Source: CAZGEA01 sp964524515 (lineage in GTDB: Bacteria > Patescibacteriota > Microgenomatia > UBA8517). Taken from it: 64,000 nt of DNA. A model generated the notes under the pieces. It was not told the DNA's origin, did no database searches, and was given only the letters and a program-made list of their open reading frames with translations. Of the stretch, positions 35,386 to 42,956 are shown piece after piece. A program made the translations under genes and the position numbers. The stretch is taken from NCBI GenBank assembly GCA_964524515.1, contig CAZGEA010000002.1:1-64000 (forward strand), read 5' to 3'. Each line of letters starts with the position of its first letter. Position 1 is the stretch's first letter.

Positions 35386-36153
35386 ATGTCAAACAAGTAT
35401 CAATGCATTTGCTTTGCAGCAGTAATTACTTTCAGTATGTTTATATTTACAGATAAAGCTAACGCACAAGATATAGGTACTGGGGTAGCAATTCCCGTAA
35501 AGATTGCGGAAAATGCAAACGAAGGGAGCCTAATTTGTTCATCCAGTACAGGATATAGATTATGTGATTCTGCAAATAGTGATTCAATATTTGGTGTAGT
35601 TGTTGCATCTCCTTCTGCAAATTTTGGAGAAATAGCTGATATTAATGAAAAGTTTGTTTTAACTAATGGAATCGCAAAAGTAAGAATAAAGGAAAACACT
35701 CAAATTCAAAGTGGAGACTTAATTTCAATAAGTGACACACCGGGAGTGGGTAGTAAAGCTTCTAAAAACGGTTTTGTAGTTGGAAATGCAATTGAAGAAT
35801 TACAAAGTACACAAAATGAATCTTCAGTTTTTGTCACTATTGGTATTCACTATACAACAGCATTTACTGATTCAAGATCAAACTTATTTCAAATACTTTC
35901 AGATGCACTTAGAACTCCTGTACTAACTCCACTTACTGCACTAAGGTATATTGTTGCTGCAGCTGTTGTCATAAGTTCATTTATATTGGCATTTATCTTC
36001 TTTGGAAGGATCGCCAAAGCAGGTATTGAATCAGTTGCCAGAAATCCACTAGCTAAGTCTAGAATTCAATTTATAGTCTTAATAAATACCTTGATTACAG
36101 TTGCCATATTTATAGTAGGTCTCGGTTTAGCATACATTATATTAGCCATTTAA
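35386..36153 (+). CDS. ATP synthase c-subunit-like hairpin fused to an exported domain
   Basis: Residues 1-27 form a signal peptide (ending KANAQ). Residues ~30-160 are an exported beta-rich domain resembling the C-terminal domain of the divergent giant protein (GDLISISDTPGVGSKA against GDPITVSQTTGIGTKA). Two membrane helices follow (~187-207 and 228-255), joined by GRIAKAGIESVARNP. That loop, with R219-N220-P221, matches the conserved ARQP loop of F-type c subunits, and VGLGL (244-248) aligns with E. coli c 68-72. The ion-binding Asp/Glu is missing: the D61-equivalent is about Ile237, and helix 1 has no acid either. The topology (loop inside, N-terminus outside) fits a c subunit. It is 1 base from gpmI, heading the F1 operon. 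Confidence 0.7.
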   Translation: MSNKYQCICFAAVITFSMFIFTDKANAQDIGTGVAIPVKIAENANEGSLICSSSTGYRLCDSANSDSIFGVVVASPSANFGEIADINEKFVLTNGIAKVRIKENTQIQSGDLISISDTPGVGSKASKNGFVVGNAIEELQSTQNESSVFVTIGIHYTTAFTDSRSNLFQILSDALRTPVLTPLTALRYIVAAAVVISSFILAFIFFGRIAKAGIESVARNPLAKSRIQFIVLINTLITVAIFIVGLGLAYIILAI

Positions 36154-36154
36154 A

Positions 36155-37846
36155 ATGTTATTTCTAAATAAATTATTTTTTAAGAAAAACCCATCATATA
36201 AACCTGTTGTATTGTTGATCTTGGATGGCTTTGGTATCGCACCTGATTCTGAGGGTAACGCAATAACAAGAGCAAAAAAACCAAACATTAATTATTTATT
36301 GAATAACTACCCCAATGGCTCTTTAATTGCATCAGGTGAAGCAGTAGGGTTACCAGCCAACGAAGTAGGTAATACAGAAGTTGGACATTTGACGCTCGGA
36401 GCAGGCAGGGTCGTTTTGCAAGATTTAAATCGAATAAATTCGTCAATAAAAGATGAGACTTTTTATGATAATCAAACATTAGTTAAAGCAGCTGCACATG
36501 TTAAAAGCCAAAATTCTGCCTTACATATTATAGGTCTTTTTAGTTCTGGAAATGTACATTCATCAAAAGAACATCTTTTTGCATTATTAAAGTATGCTCA
36601 AAGAGAAGAAATTAAAAAAGTTTACCTACATATTTTTACTGATGGGCGTGATTCGCCTCCAAAAGAAGCTCAAGAGACAATCAAGCTTCTTCAAAGCAAA
36701 ATTTTCGAAATTGGAATAGGGGAAATTGCAACCATTTCCGGAAGATATTATGCAATGGATAGAGATAGGAGATGGGATAGAACAAAAAAAGCTTTTGATG
36801 CAATAGTCCATGGCGTTGGGGCTACTGCACAAAATCCTGATGAATGCATAACTGAAAGTTATTCAAAAAATATTTTTGATGAATTTATCGATCCAACAGT
36901 TATATTAAAAAATGGCAGACCAACTGCAACTCTGCAAGATAATGACGCAATTGTATTATTTAATTTCAGAGTTGATAGACCACGGCAACTTGCTATGGCG
37001 TTTACGATTCCAGATTTTGAAAATCTTAAGGCTTTTGAATTTGGATATGTTTCTGATGTTGACAAAGGTGAAGGAAAAGTAGAGTTAAATAGTACTTTTC
37101 AAAGGGGAATCATGCCTAAAAATTTATTTTTTGCGACAATGACTGAGTACCAAAAAAACATTCCAGTTTCAGGTATTTTATTTCCACCTTTAAAAATAGA
37201 TGATCCACTTGGATTTGTATTATCTCAAAATTCAATTAATCAAATCCATATTTCAGAAAGTGAAAAAGAAAGGTTCGTAACTTATTATTTTGATGGTTTA
37301 AGTGAAACTCAATTTCAAGGCGAGGAAACACTAATCATTCCATCTCCAAAGGTTGCAACATACGATAAACGGCCTCAAATGTCTGTTCAAAAGTTATCAG
37401 ATAAGATTGTAGAGAAGCTGTATCTTCAAAAATATGGTTTTTTTGTAGTAAATTTCGCAAACCCAGATATGGTTGGTCATACGGGAAATTTCAAAAAAAC
37501 AGTTGAAGCAATTGGGTATGTTGATAAGGCAATTAAAAAAATTGTCAACTCACTTTTAGATCTTGATGGTTTTTTAATTATAACCGCCGATCACGGTAAC
37601 GCAGAAGAATTGGTCACTTACCCTCAAAAAAGCTATTTTTTTACGACCGACAAAGGCTCAAGAAACACTGATCATTCAAACAACCCAGTCCCTGTAATCT
37701 TTGTGCAAAAAAATCTTTTTGGCAAAAAAATAGAATTACCACAAGGTACACTTGCTGACATTGCCCCAACTATATTGTCAATTTTAAATATTCAAAAGCC
37801 AGCATCAATGACTGGAATAAATCTACTTAAAAATATCTCTTCTTGA
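36155..37846 (+). CDS. gpmI: 2,3-bisphosphoglycerate-independent phosphoglycerate mutase
   Basis: The enzyme interconverts 3- and 2-phosphoglycerate in glycolysis using two metal ions and a phospho-enzyme. Visible motifs: LLILDGFG at the start (first metal Asp), the nucleophile motif GNTEVGH, DGRDSPP, RYYAMDRDRRWDR substrate residues, and the metal-site motifs ADHGNAE and DMVGHTGN. The nucleophile is normally Ser in GNSEVGH; here it is Thr74 (codon ACA). Thr serves as nucleophile in related phosphopentomutases, so activity is plausible. The 563-residue length is slightly longer than usual. The gene lies inside the F1-ATPase operon, 1 base after the c-like gene and ~20 bases before the b-like gene, an odd but tight arrangement. 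Confidence 0.95.
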   Translation: MLFLNKLFFKKNPSYKPVVLLILDGFGIAPDSEGNAITRAKKPNINYLLNNYPNGSLIASGEAVGLPANEVGNTEVGHLTLGAGRVVLQDLNRINSSIKDETFYDNQTLVKAAAHVKSQNSALHIIGLFSSGNVHSSKEHLFALLKYAQREEIKKVYLHIFTDGRDSPPKEAQETIKLLQSKIFEIGIGEIATISGRYYAMDRDRRWDRTKKAFDAIVHGVGATAQNPDECITESYSKNIFDEFIDPTVILKNGRPTATLQDNDAIVLFNFRVDRPRQLAMAFTIPDFENLKAFEFGYVSDVDKGEGKVELNSTFQRGIMPKNLFFATMTEYQKNIPVSGILFPPLKIDDPLGFVLSQNSINQIHISESEKERFVTYYFDGLSETQFQGEETLIIPSPKVATYDKRPQMSVQKLSDKIVEKLYLQKYGFFVVNFANPDMVGHTGNFKKTVEAIGYVDKAIKKIVNSLLDLDGFLIITADHGNAEELVTYPQKSYFFTTDKGSRNTDHSNNPVPVIFVQKNLFGKKIELPQGTLADIAPTILSILNIQKPASMTGINLLKNISS

Positions 37847-37867
37847 AGGTATACTTAAATAACTAAA

Positions 37868-38476
37868 ATGATAGAATCTGCCCTAATCTTATTAGCTTTA
37901 ATTGCAATGTGCCTAGTAGGTGTGATTTCAGCAGCCACAACTCTTTATTACAGAAAACTTCTTGATAAAATTTTAAATTTAAAAAAAGAAGAAGATAGTC
38001 TTGATTCAGAAAAAGATAAAGCAAAAATAATTATCGACAATGCACAAAAAAAGGCAGCCGAGATTATTGCATCAGCCTCGCTTTCTGTTTCTACTTCACA
38101 ATCTGATATACAAAACAAAGTAGATAGCCTTCAAGAAAAAGAATTTGTCGTAATTAAAGATTACGTAAATAAATTAAATGAATCTTTAGCACAAAAATTA
38201 AACAAAACTACTGAAGAAAGTCTTTTATCTCTAAAATCAGATTTGGAAAAATATAGAAATGATGCATATCAAAAATCAACTGAACAATATAATTTATTAA
38301 CTAATGAGATAAAACAATATAAGGAAACTGTCTTTTCAAAGATAGAAGATCAAGCAAAAGAAATATTATTAGAGTCAATTGAAAAATCTGGATCAAAAGC
38401 AATACCTGAACAAATACACACTGAACTTATATTAAATTCAATTAACTCTGCTAAAGAAAGGTATGAACATTCCTGA
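37868..38476 (+). CDS. atpF: F-type ATPase b-subunit-like stator protein
   Basis: The 202-residue protein has one N-terminal membrane span (~residues 4-27) followed by a long, highly charged coiled coil to the end, including the KAKIIIDNAQKKAAEIIASA heptad stretch typical of b subunits. In F-ATPases b forms the peripheral stalk that holds the alpha3beta3 head still. The call rests on shape and on position directly before delta and alpha; sequence identity to canonical b is low. Its 3' end overlaps the delta gene by 14 bases, implying translational coupling. Confidence 0.75.
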   Translation: MIESALILLALIAMCLVGVISAATTLYYRKLLDKILNLKKEEDSLDSEKDKAKIIIDNAQKKAAEIIASASLSVSTSQSDIQNKVDSLQEKEFVVIKDYVNKLNESLAQKLNKTTEESLLSLKSDLEKYRNDAYQKSTEQYNLLTNEIKQYKETVFSKIEDQAKEILLESIEKSGSKAIPEQIHTELILNSINSAKERYEHS

Positions 38477-38882
38477 ACTACAAACAATTGAAGATGCTGA
38501 CTTTCTGATAACTAAACTCGAAAACCTAAAAGGGGAGCTATATAAAAGCAATCAAATTAAAATTGAAACGCTTGATCTTCCTGTTTTAGTTAAAGAAGAG
38601 TTATTAAAAGACAATAGCCTCGAAGAAATTGTTAAAAAAATAGAGTATATTTTAGACGCAATTAAAAAAACTCCGATTATACGGATAATTTTATCAATTA
38701 CTCCCAACAAAACACTCGAACAACAAATTGTAGAAAAATTGCGCGATTTAGCAAAAAAAACTGTTTTTGTAAAAATTGAAGTTAACCCTTTTGTAGTAAG
38801 TGGAGCAATCGTTGAATATGATGGAAAATACTTAGACTATTCAATTTCAAAAAAAATAAATGAATTAATAAAAAATGAATAA
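38463..38882 (+). CDS. atpH: F-type ATPase delta-subunit-like protein
   Basis: The 139-residue protein is shorter than the usual ~175. The C-terminal part shows the delta signature: EQQIVEKLRDLAKKTVFVKIEVNPFVVSGAIVEYDGKYLDYSISKKI, here described by its NPFVVSGAIV core and D-Y-S-ISKKI end, matching the conserved NP-x-I/V-GG pattern. The N-terminal helical domain that binds alpha is reduced. Delta joins the stator stalk to the head. It overlaps the b gene upstream and alpha downstream (8 bases), so all three are translated together. Confidence 0.75.
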   Translation: MNIPELQTIEDADFLITKLENLKGELYKSNQIKIETLDLPVLVKEELLKDNSLEEIVKKIEYILDAIKKTPIIRIILSITPNKTLEQQIVEKLRDLAKKTVFVKIEVNPFVVSGAIVEYDGKYLDYSISKKINELIKNE

Positions 38883-40302
38883 AGAACTTACTTTTGAAGA
38901 GTGTCTTAAAAAAAATGAAGAGATAGGTTATATCGAAGAAGTCTATAGATCGGTTGTTTACGCTCGTGGATTGCCTTCAGTACATCTTGAAGAAGAAGTG
39001 ATTTTAGAAAACGGTATTAAGGGTGAGGTAATTGGTTTAACCAGCAAATATGTAGAAATCCTTTTGTTTGGAGATAGTTCAATGCCTGCAGGCACGAAAA
39101 TAGCAAGAACAGGGCGATCGTTTGGGGTAAATATTGGTAATGATTTACTTGGCAAAGAGTTTCATGGAGTGATAATTGACGCAGGAAAACAAAGTGAATA
39201 TGTTCCTTTAGAAAAATTAAGTAAGGGAATTATGGGCAGAGCAGTAGTTGATTCAGCATTTGAAACTGGAGTTTCATTGGTTGATCTTGTTGTTCCAATG
39301 GCAGTGGGTCAAAGAGAATTAATTTTAGGCGATAGAAAAACCGGAAAAACATCATTTGCATTACAAGCTGCAAAATCCCATATCTTGAGAGGAAAAAAAG
39401 CGATTATCTGCTCAATTGGAAAAAGATCTGATGATGTGCAAGGTATTCGTGATTTTTTAACCACAAATAATTTAGTTAAAAATGTAATTCACATAGTCAC
39501 ATACGGAAGCGATGCTGCAGGAATAATATTTCGTGCACCATATGTTGCAATGACTATTGCTGAGTATTATGCAGGTCTTGGAGAAGATGTACTGTTAATT
39601 TTGGATGACATGACAACTCATGCAAAATACTATAGAGAAATAACACTCGAGGCAAAACGGTTTCCTGGTAGAAATTCTTATCCAGGCGATATCTTTTTTA
39701 TTCAATCAAGACTTCTAGAGCGCGGTGGAAAATTTACAAAAGGATCAATTACAGTTTTACCAATTGCAGAAACTACAGCTGGGGATTTATCAGGCTATAT
39801 TCAAACAAACTTAATGGCTATAACAGATGGACATTTATATTTTGATAGTGATTTATTTAACGGGTCAAAAATTCCAGCAATTAACCCTTATTTATCAGTC
39901 ACACGTATTGGTTCACAGGCACAAATTCCTTTAGTCAGAGACGCATCGAGGATACTGCTTCGCTTTTTGATAGAATTCCAAAGAATTTCTCAACTCTCTC
40001 ATTTTGGCGCAGAGTTTGATATCAAAACCTCTGAAAAAATAAGTACAGGAAATCAACTTTTTGAATTATTTAATCAGCCAAGAAATTTAATTGTTCCAAT
40101 TAACGCATCATTATACATATTGGCCTTGATTTGGTCAGGGAAATGGAAAGGTTCAGCAATATCAAAATTCAAGCTCGATAAAGAAACAATAATAACTTCC
40201 TATTTATCAAATACAAAGAGAAATATTGTTGATTCACAGATTCAAAACTCAAAAAATTTCAATGAATTAGTAATAAACGTCACAAGTAATTCAATAATAT
40301 GA
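38875..40302 (+). CDS. atpA: F1-ATPase alpha subunit
   Basis: The 475-residue protein has the three alpha/beta domains: N-terminal barrel (to ~80), nucleotide-binding core and C-terminal helices. The P-loop is GDRKTGKT (152-159). PGRNSYPGDIFFIQSRLLERGGK and the arginine-finger region LSVTRIGSQAQ (Arg344) are intact, so the site interface looks functional. The N-terminal extension that anchors delta is shortened, in line with the small delta. The N-terminus overlaps the delta gene and the stop overlaps gamma by 4 bases (ATGA). Sequence differs from housekeeping alpha at several otherwise fixed places, as in the rest of this operon. Confidence 0.94.
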   Translation: MNKELTFEECLKKNEEIGYIEEVYRSVVYARGLPSVHLEEEVILENGIKGEVIGLTSKYVEILLFGDSSMPAGTKIARTGRSFGVNIGNDLLGKEFHGVIIDAGKQSEYVPLEKLSKGIMGRAVVDSAFETGVSLVDLVVPMAVGQRELILGDRKTGKTSFALQAAKSHILRGKKAIICSIGKRSDDVQGIRDFLTTNNLVKNVIHIVTYGSDAAGIIFRAPYVAMTIAEYYAGLGEDVLLILDDMTTHAKYYREITLEAKRFPGRNSYPGDIFFIQSRLLERGGKFTKGSITVLPIAETTAGDLSGYIQTNLMAITDGHLYFDSDLFNGSKIPAINPYLSVTRIGSQAQIPLVRDASRILLRFLIEFQRISQLSHFGAEFDIKTSEKISTGNQLFELFNQPRNLIVPINASLYILALIWSGKWKGSAISKFKLDKETIITSYLSNTKRNIVDSQIQNSKNFNELVINVTSNSII

Positions 40303-41156
40303 TCACAAAAAAACAAGTTAACTTAGAAATTGATGAAATGAAGGCATTAAAACAAATGTCCAAAGCATATGCTTCAATATCAGCCAATAGAATGAAAAAG
40401 ATAAGAGATAAAGTGTTAGGTTCAAGATTGTATCTGGATGATATAAATTTAATCTTCCAAGAAGTTTTGAAAACTTATGCTAAGGAAGTTAAAAAAAGCA
40501 CTAAATCTAAAAATAAACTAACTTTTCTATCTCACAATGGAAGAACAGTTCATGTACTTTTAGGATCTGAAGGAAGACTTTATGGAAAAGTAATGCAAGA
40601 TACTTTCAATAAATTCTTTGAAGAAACTATATCAAAAGATGTCGAAATAACAGTAATGGGTAAATATGCATTAAGAATGATTAAAGAATCAAATATAAAT
40701 AAACCATTTACATATTTTGATGTCGCAGATTCCAAAATTGAAGTTGAAAGTTTAACAGAAATTTTAAAACACATTGTTCAATACGAAAAAATTAGAATTT
40801 ACTATCCAAAATTTAAAAATGTCGTCAATCAATATCCAGATGTTTTTGATATAAACTCAGTTGAGGATATAAAGAAACAAAAATTAACTCCAAATAAATC
40901 TTATTTATTTGAACCTAGTCTAACTGAAGTATTAGCTTTCTTTGAAATTCAAATATTTGATTCAATTTTTGAACAAACAATTAGAGAATCTCAATTAGCT
41001 AAATTTGCTTCTCGATTAGTTTCAATGGATGAGGCAGAGCAGCGTATTTCTGATAAGCTTAAAGAGACACTATTGGTTAAACAAAAAATAATTCATGCAA
41101 CTCAAAACAAAAAACAACAAAATATAATAGCATCAGCTATGTGGGGGAGAAACTAA
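40299..41156 (+). CDS. atpG: F1-ATPase gamma subunit (divergent)
   Basis: Gamma is the rotor shaft. The 285-residue protein keeps the long N- and C-terminal helices: N-terminal ALKQMSKAYASISANRMKKI and C-terminal ASRLVSMDEAEQRISDKLKE...KQQNIIASAMWG, which correspond to the conserved coiled coil. The central Rossmann-like domain (HVLLGSEGRLYGKVMQ) matches the gamma GSDRGLCGG-type strand in position but with altered residues. The extreme C-terminus lacks the usual EI-GA-A ending. Overlap with alpha and direct abutment with beta confirm the operon. It is more divergent than alpha and beta. Confidence 0.87.
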   Translation: MITKKQVNLEIDEMKALKQMSKAYASISANRMKKIRDKVLGSRLYLDDINLIFQEVLKTYAKEVKKSTKSKNKLTFLSHNGRTVHVLLGSEGRLYGKVMQDTFNKFFEETISKDVEITVMGKYALRMIKESNINKPFTYFDVADSKIEVESLTEILKHIVQYEKIRIYYPKFKNVVNQYPDVFDINSVEDIKKQKLTPNKSYLFEPSLTEVLAFFEIQIFDSIFEQTIRESQLAKFASRLVSMDEAEQRISDKLKETLLVKQKIIHATQNKKQQNIIASAMWGRN

Positions 41157-42527
41157 ATGTCAAAACCATCAGTAATTGGAATCAGAGGAAGAATTGTTGA
41201 AGTAGAATTCCTTGATGATAAGCCTTCAGTTGGCGAAATATTAACTTTAGAAGGTGATAAAGAGGTAATACTTCAAGTTTACTCATCAGCAGGTGCAGAC
41301 TCATTCTATTGCATTGTAATAAAGGGAATTCGAAGGGTTTTTAGAGGTGCCACAATTATAAAAACATCTTCATTCACATCGTTCCCAGTAAGTCCAAAAT
41401 TATTAGGTAGAGTAGTAGATACTTTTGGAGAACCCCAAGATTCATTAGGAGATATCACAGATACGGTAAGTATGCCAATTTACACACCACCAAGTCCCAC
41501 AATAAGAAAGAATAGTAAAAAATTAGTTTTGGAAACTGGAATAAAAATAATTGATTTATTCTGTCCGCTAACTCAAGGTGGAAAAATTGGACTATTTGGT
41601 GGCGCAGGCGTTGGTAAAACAATGCTATTAACTGAACTACTTCATAATATTTTAGCAAACCAAAAAGAAGATTCAGTATCAGTATTTGCTGGAGTCGGTG
41701 AGCGTGCAAGAGAAGGTTTTGAACTTCATCAAAACTTAATTAAATCAAATGTTATGCCTCAAAGTACTTTAATTTTTGGAACAATGGGCGAGTCTCCTGT
41801 TGCTCGTTACCTTTCCGCTTTTTCAGCAGCCACTTTAACTGAATATTATAGAGACAAATTAAATAAAAACGTTCTATTTTTCGTAGATAACGTTTTCCGG
41901 TTTGCCCAAGCTGGAAACGAAATATCAACTTTAACCAATATGTTGCCTTCAGAAGATGGATATCAAGCCTCACTTGAATCACAAATGGCATCATTTCATG
42001 AAAGGTTGGTCTCAAATGAAAAGAACTTTGTAACAAGTCTTGAAGCAGTATATGTGCCTGCTGATGATTTATTAGATAACGCAGTTCAGGCAATATTTCC
42101 ATATCTTGATTCAATGATCGTTTTGTCTCGAAGTATATATCAAGAAGGATTGCTTCCAGCAGTTGATATATTATCTTCCTCAACTGGTAATATGAACGAA
42201 GAAACACTTGATAAAGAGCATATCGAAGTTGCACGATCAGGGAAGGAGCTTCTCCAAAAGACGCATGCATTGGAAAGAATTGTCTCATTGGTAGGTGAAG
42301 CAGAATTATCTCCAGATGATCAAACAATTTATTTGAGGGGAAAGAAGCTAAGAAACTTCATGACTCAAAAATTCTTTACTGCTGAAGGCCAAAAAGGGGA
42401 AAGTGGAGATTTTGTTCCGCTTCAAAAAACAATTAAAGATTCTAAAAAAATAATAGACGGTGAAATGGATTCAGTATCAATTGATAAATTTCTTTTTGTG
42501 GGATCCCTTGATGAGATCAAAAAATAA
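41157..42527 (+). CDS. atpD: F1-ATPase beta subunit (catalytic)
   Basis: The 456-residue protein contains the catalytic P-loop GGAGVGKT (148-155), the general-base Glu182 in FAGVGERAREG, and VPADDLLDNAVQA. Catalysis therefore looks possible. Differences from canonical beta: the usual DPLDSTSR becomes DILSSSTGN, the DELSEED region becomes AELSPDD, and SAVGYQPTL becomes SEDGYQASL. Such drift at gamma-contact and inter-subunit sites is like that reported for non-standard F1-like ATPases in Mycoplasma. It lies immediately after gamma and before epsilon with no spacing. Confidence 0.94.
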   Translation: MSKPSVIGIRGRIVEVEFLDDKPSVGEILTLEGDKEVILQVYSSAGADSFYCIVIKGIRRVFRGATIIKTSSFTSFPVSPKLLGRVVDTFGEPQDSLGDITDTVSMPIYTPPSPTIRKNSKKLVLETGIKIIDLFCPLTQGGKIGLFGGAGVGKTMLLTELLHNILANQKEDSVSVFAGVGERAREGFELHQNLIKSNVMPQSTLIFGTMGESPVARYLSAFSAATLTEYYRDKLNKNVLFFVDNVFRFAQAGNEISTLTNMLPSEDGYQASLESQMASFHERLVSNEKNFVTSLEAVYVPADDLLDNAVQAIFPYLDSMIVLSRSIYQEGLLPAVDILSSSTGNMNEETLDKEHIEVARSGKELLQKTHALERIVSLVGEAELSPDDQTIYLRGKKLRNFMTQKFFTAEGQKGESGDFVPLQKTIKDSKKIIDGEMDSVSIDKFLFVGSLDEIKK

Positions 42528-42767
42528 ATGTTAAATTTGAAAATAAGAACAAGAAAAGAGCTAATATTTTACGGTGAGGTTTCATTTTTTACCTCATTTA
42601 ATAGCTTTGGGAAATTCGATATTCTTCCAGATCATGAACAATATATTTCGCTTATTAAAAATACTATAAGTTTTATCGATAGTAATGGTAAGAAAAGTGA
42701 ATATAAACTATCAAGTGGTTTAATTCGTGTTGTTAATAATCAAATTTCGGCATTTATTGAAATATAG
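42528..42767 (+). CDS. atpC: F1-ATPase epsilon subunit, short form
   Basis: The 79-residue protein corresponds only to the N-terminal beta-sandwich of epsilon (FGKFDILPDHEQYISLIKNT matches the G-x-LGILPGH-x-P-x-L-T pattern in position). The C-terminal inhibitory helices are absent. Loss of these helices removes the usual brake on ATP hydrolysis. It abuts beta and ends the operon; ~190 AT-rich bases with no feature other than the leuS promoter follow. Confidence 0.78.
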   Translation: MLNLKIRTRKELIFYGEVSFFTSFNSFGKFDILPDHEQYISLIKNTISFIDSNGKKSEYKLSSGLIRVVNNQISAFIEI

Positions 42768-42922
42768 TATTTAAGTTTTTATCATTTCACGAAATCGATA
42801 ACACTTTTACCGCACATGCCTCATGTACGAAAAAAGCCAAAAATATTAAAAAATTAAAGATATAGTTATTTTATTTTTCTTTTAAAAAATACAAATAGTA
42901 TTTATAAAATTTGAAACTATTG

Positions 42923-42951
42923 TTGATTTAAACAAGCTTCACTCGTAAAAT
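42923..42951 (+). promoter_or_regulatory. Promoter giving a leaderless leuS mRNA
   Basis: TTGATT (42923-42928), 17 bases, TAAAAT (42946-42951), with the leuS ATG only 5 bases further at 42957 and no SD. Confidence 0.7.
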
Positions 42952-42956
42952 ACATT

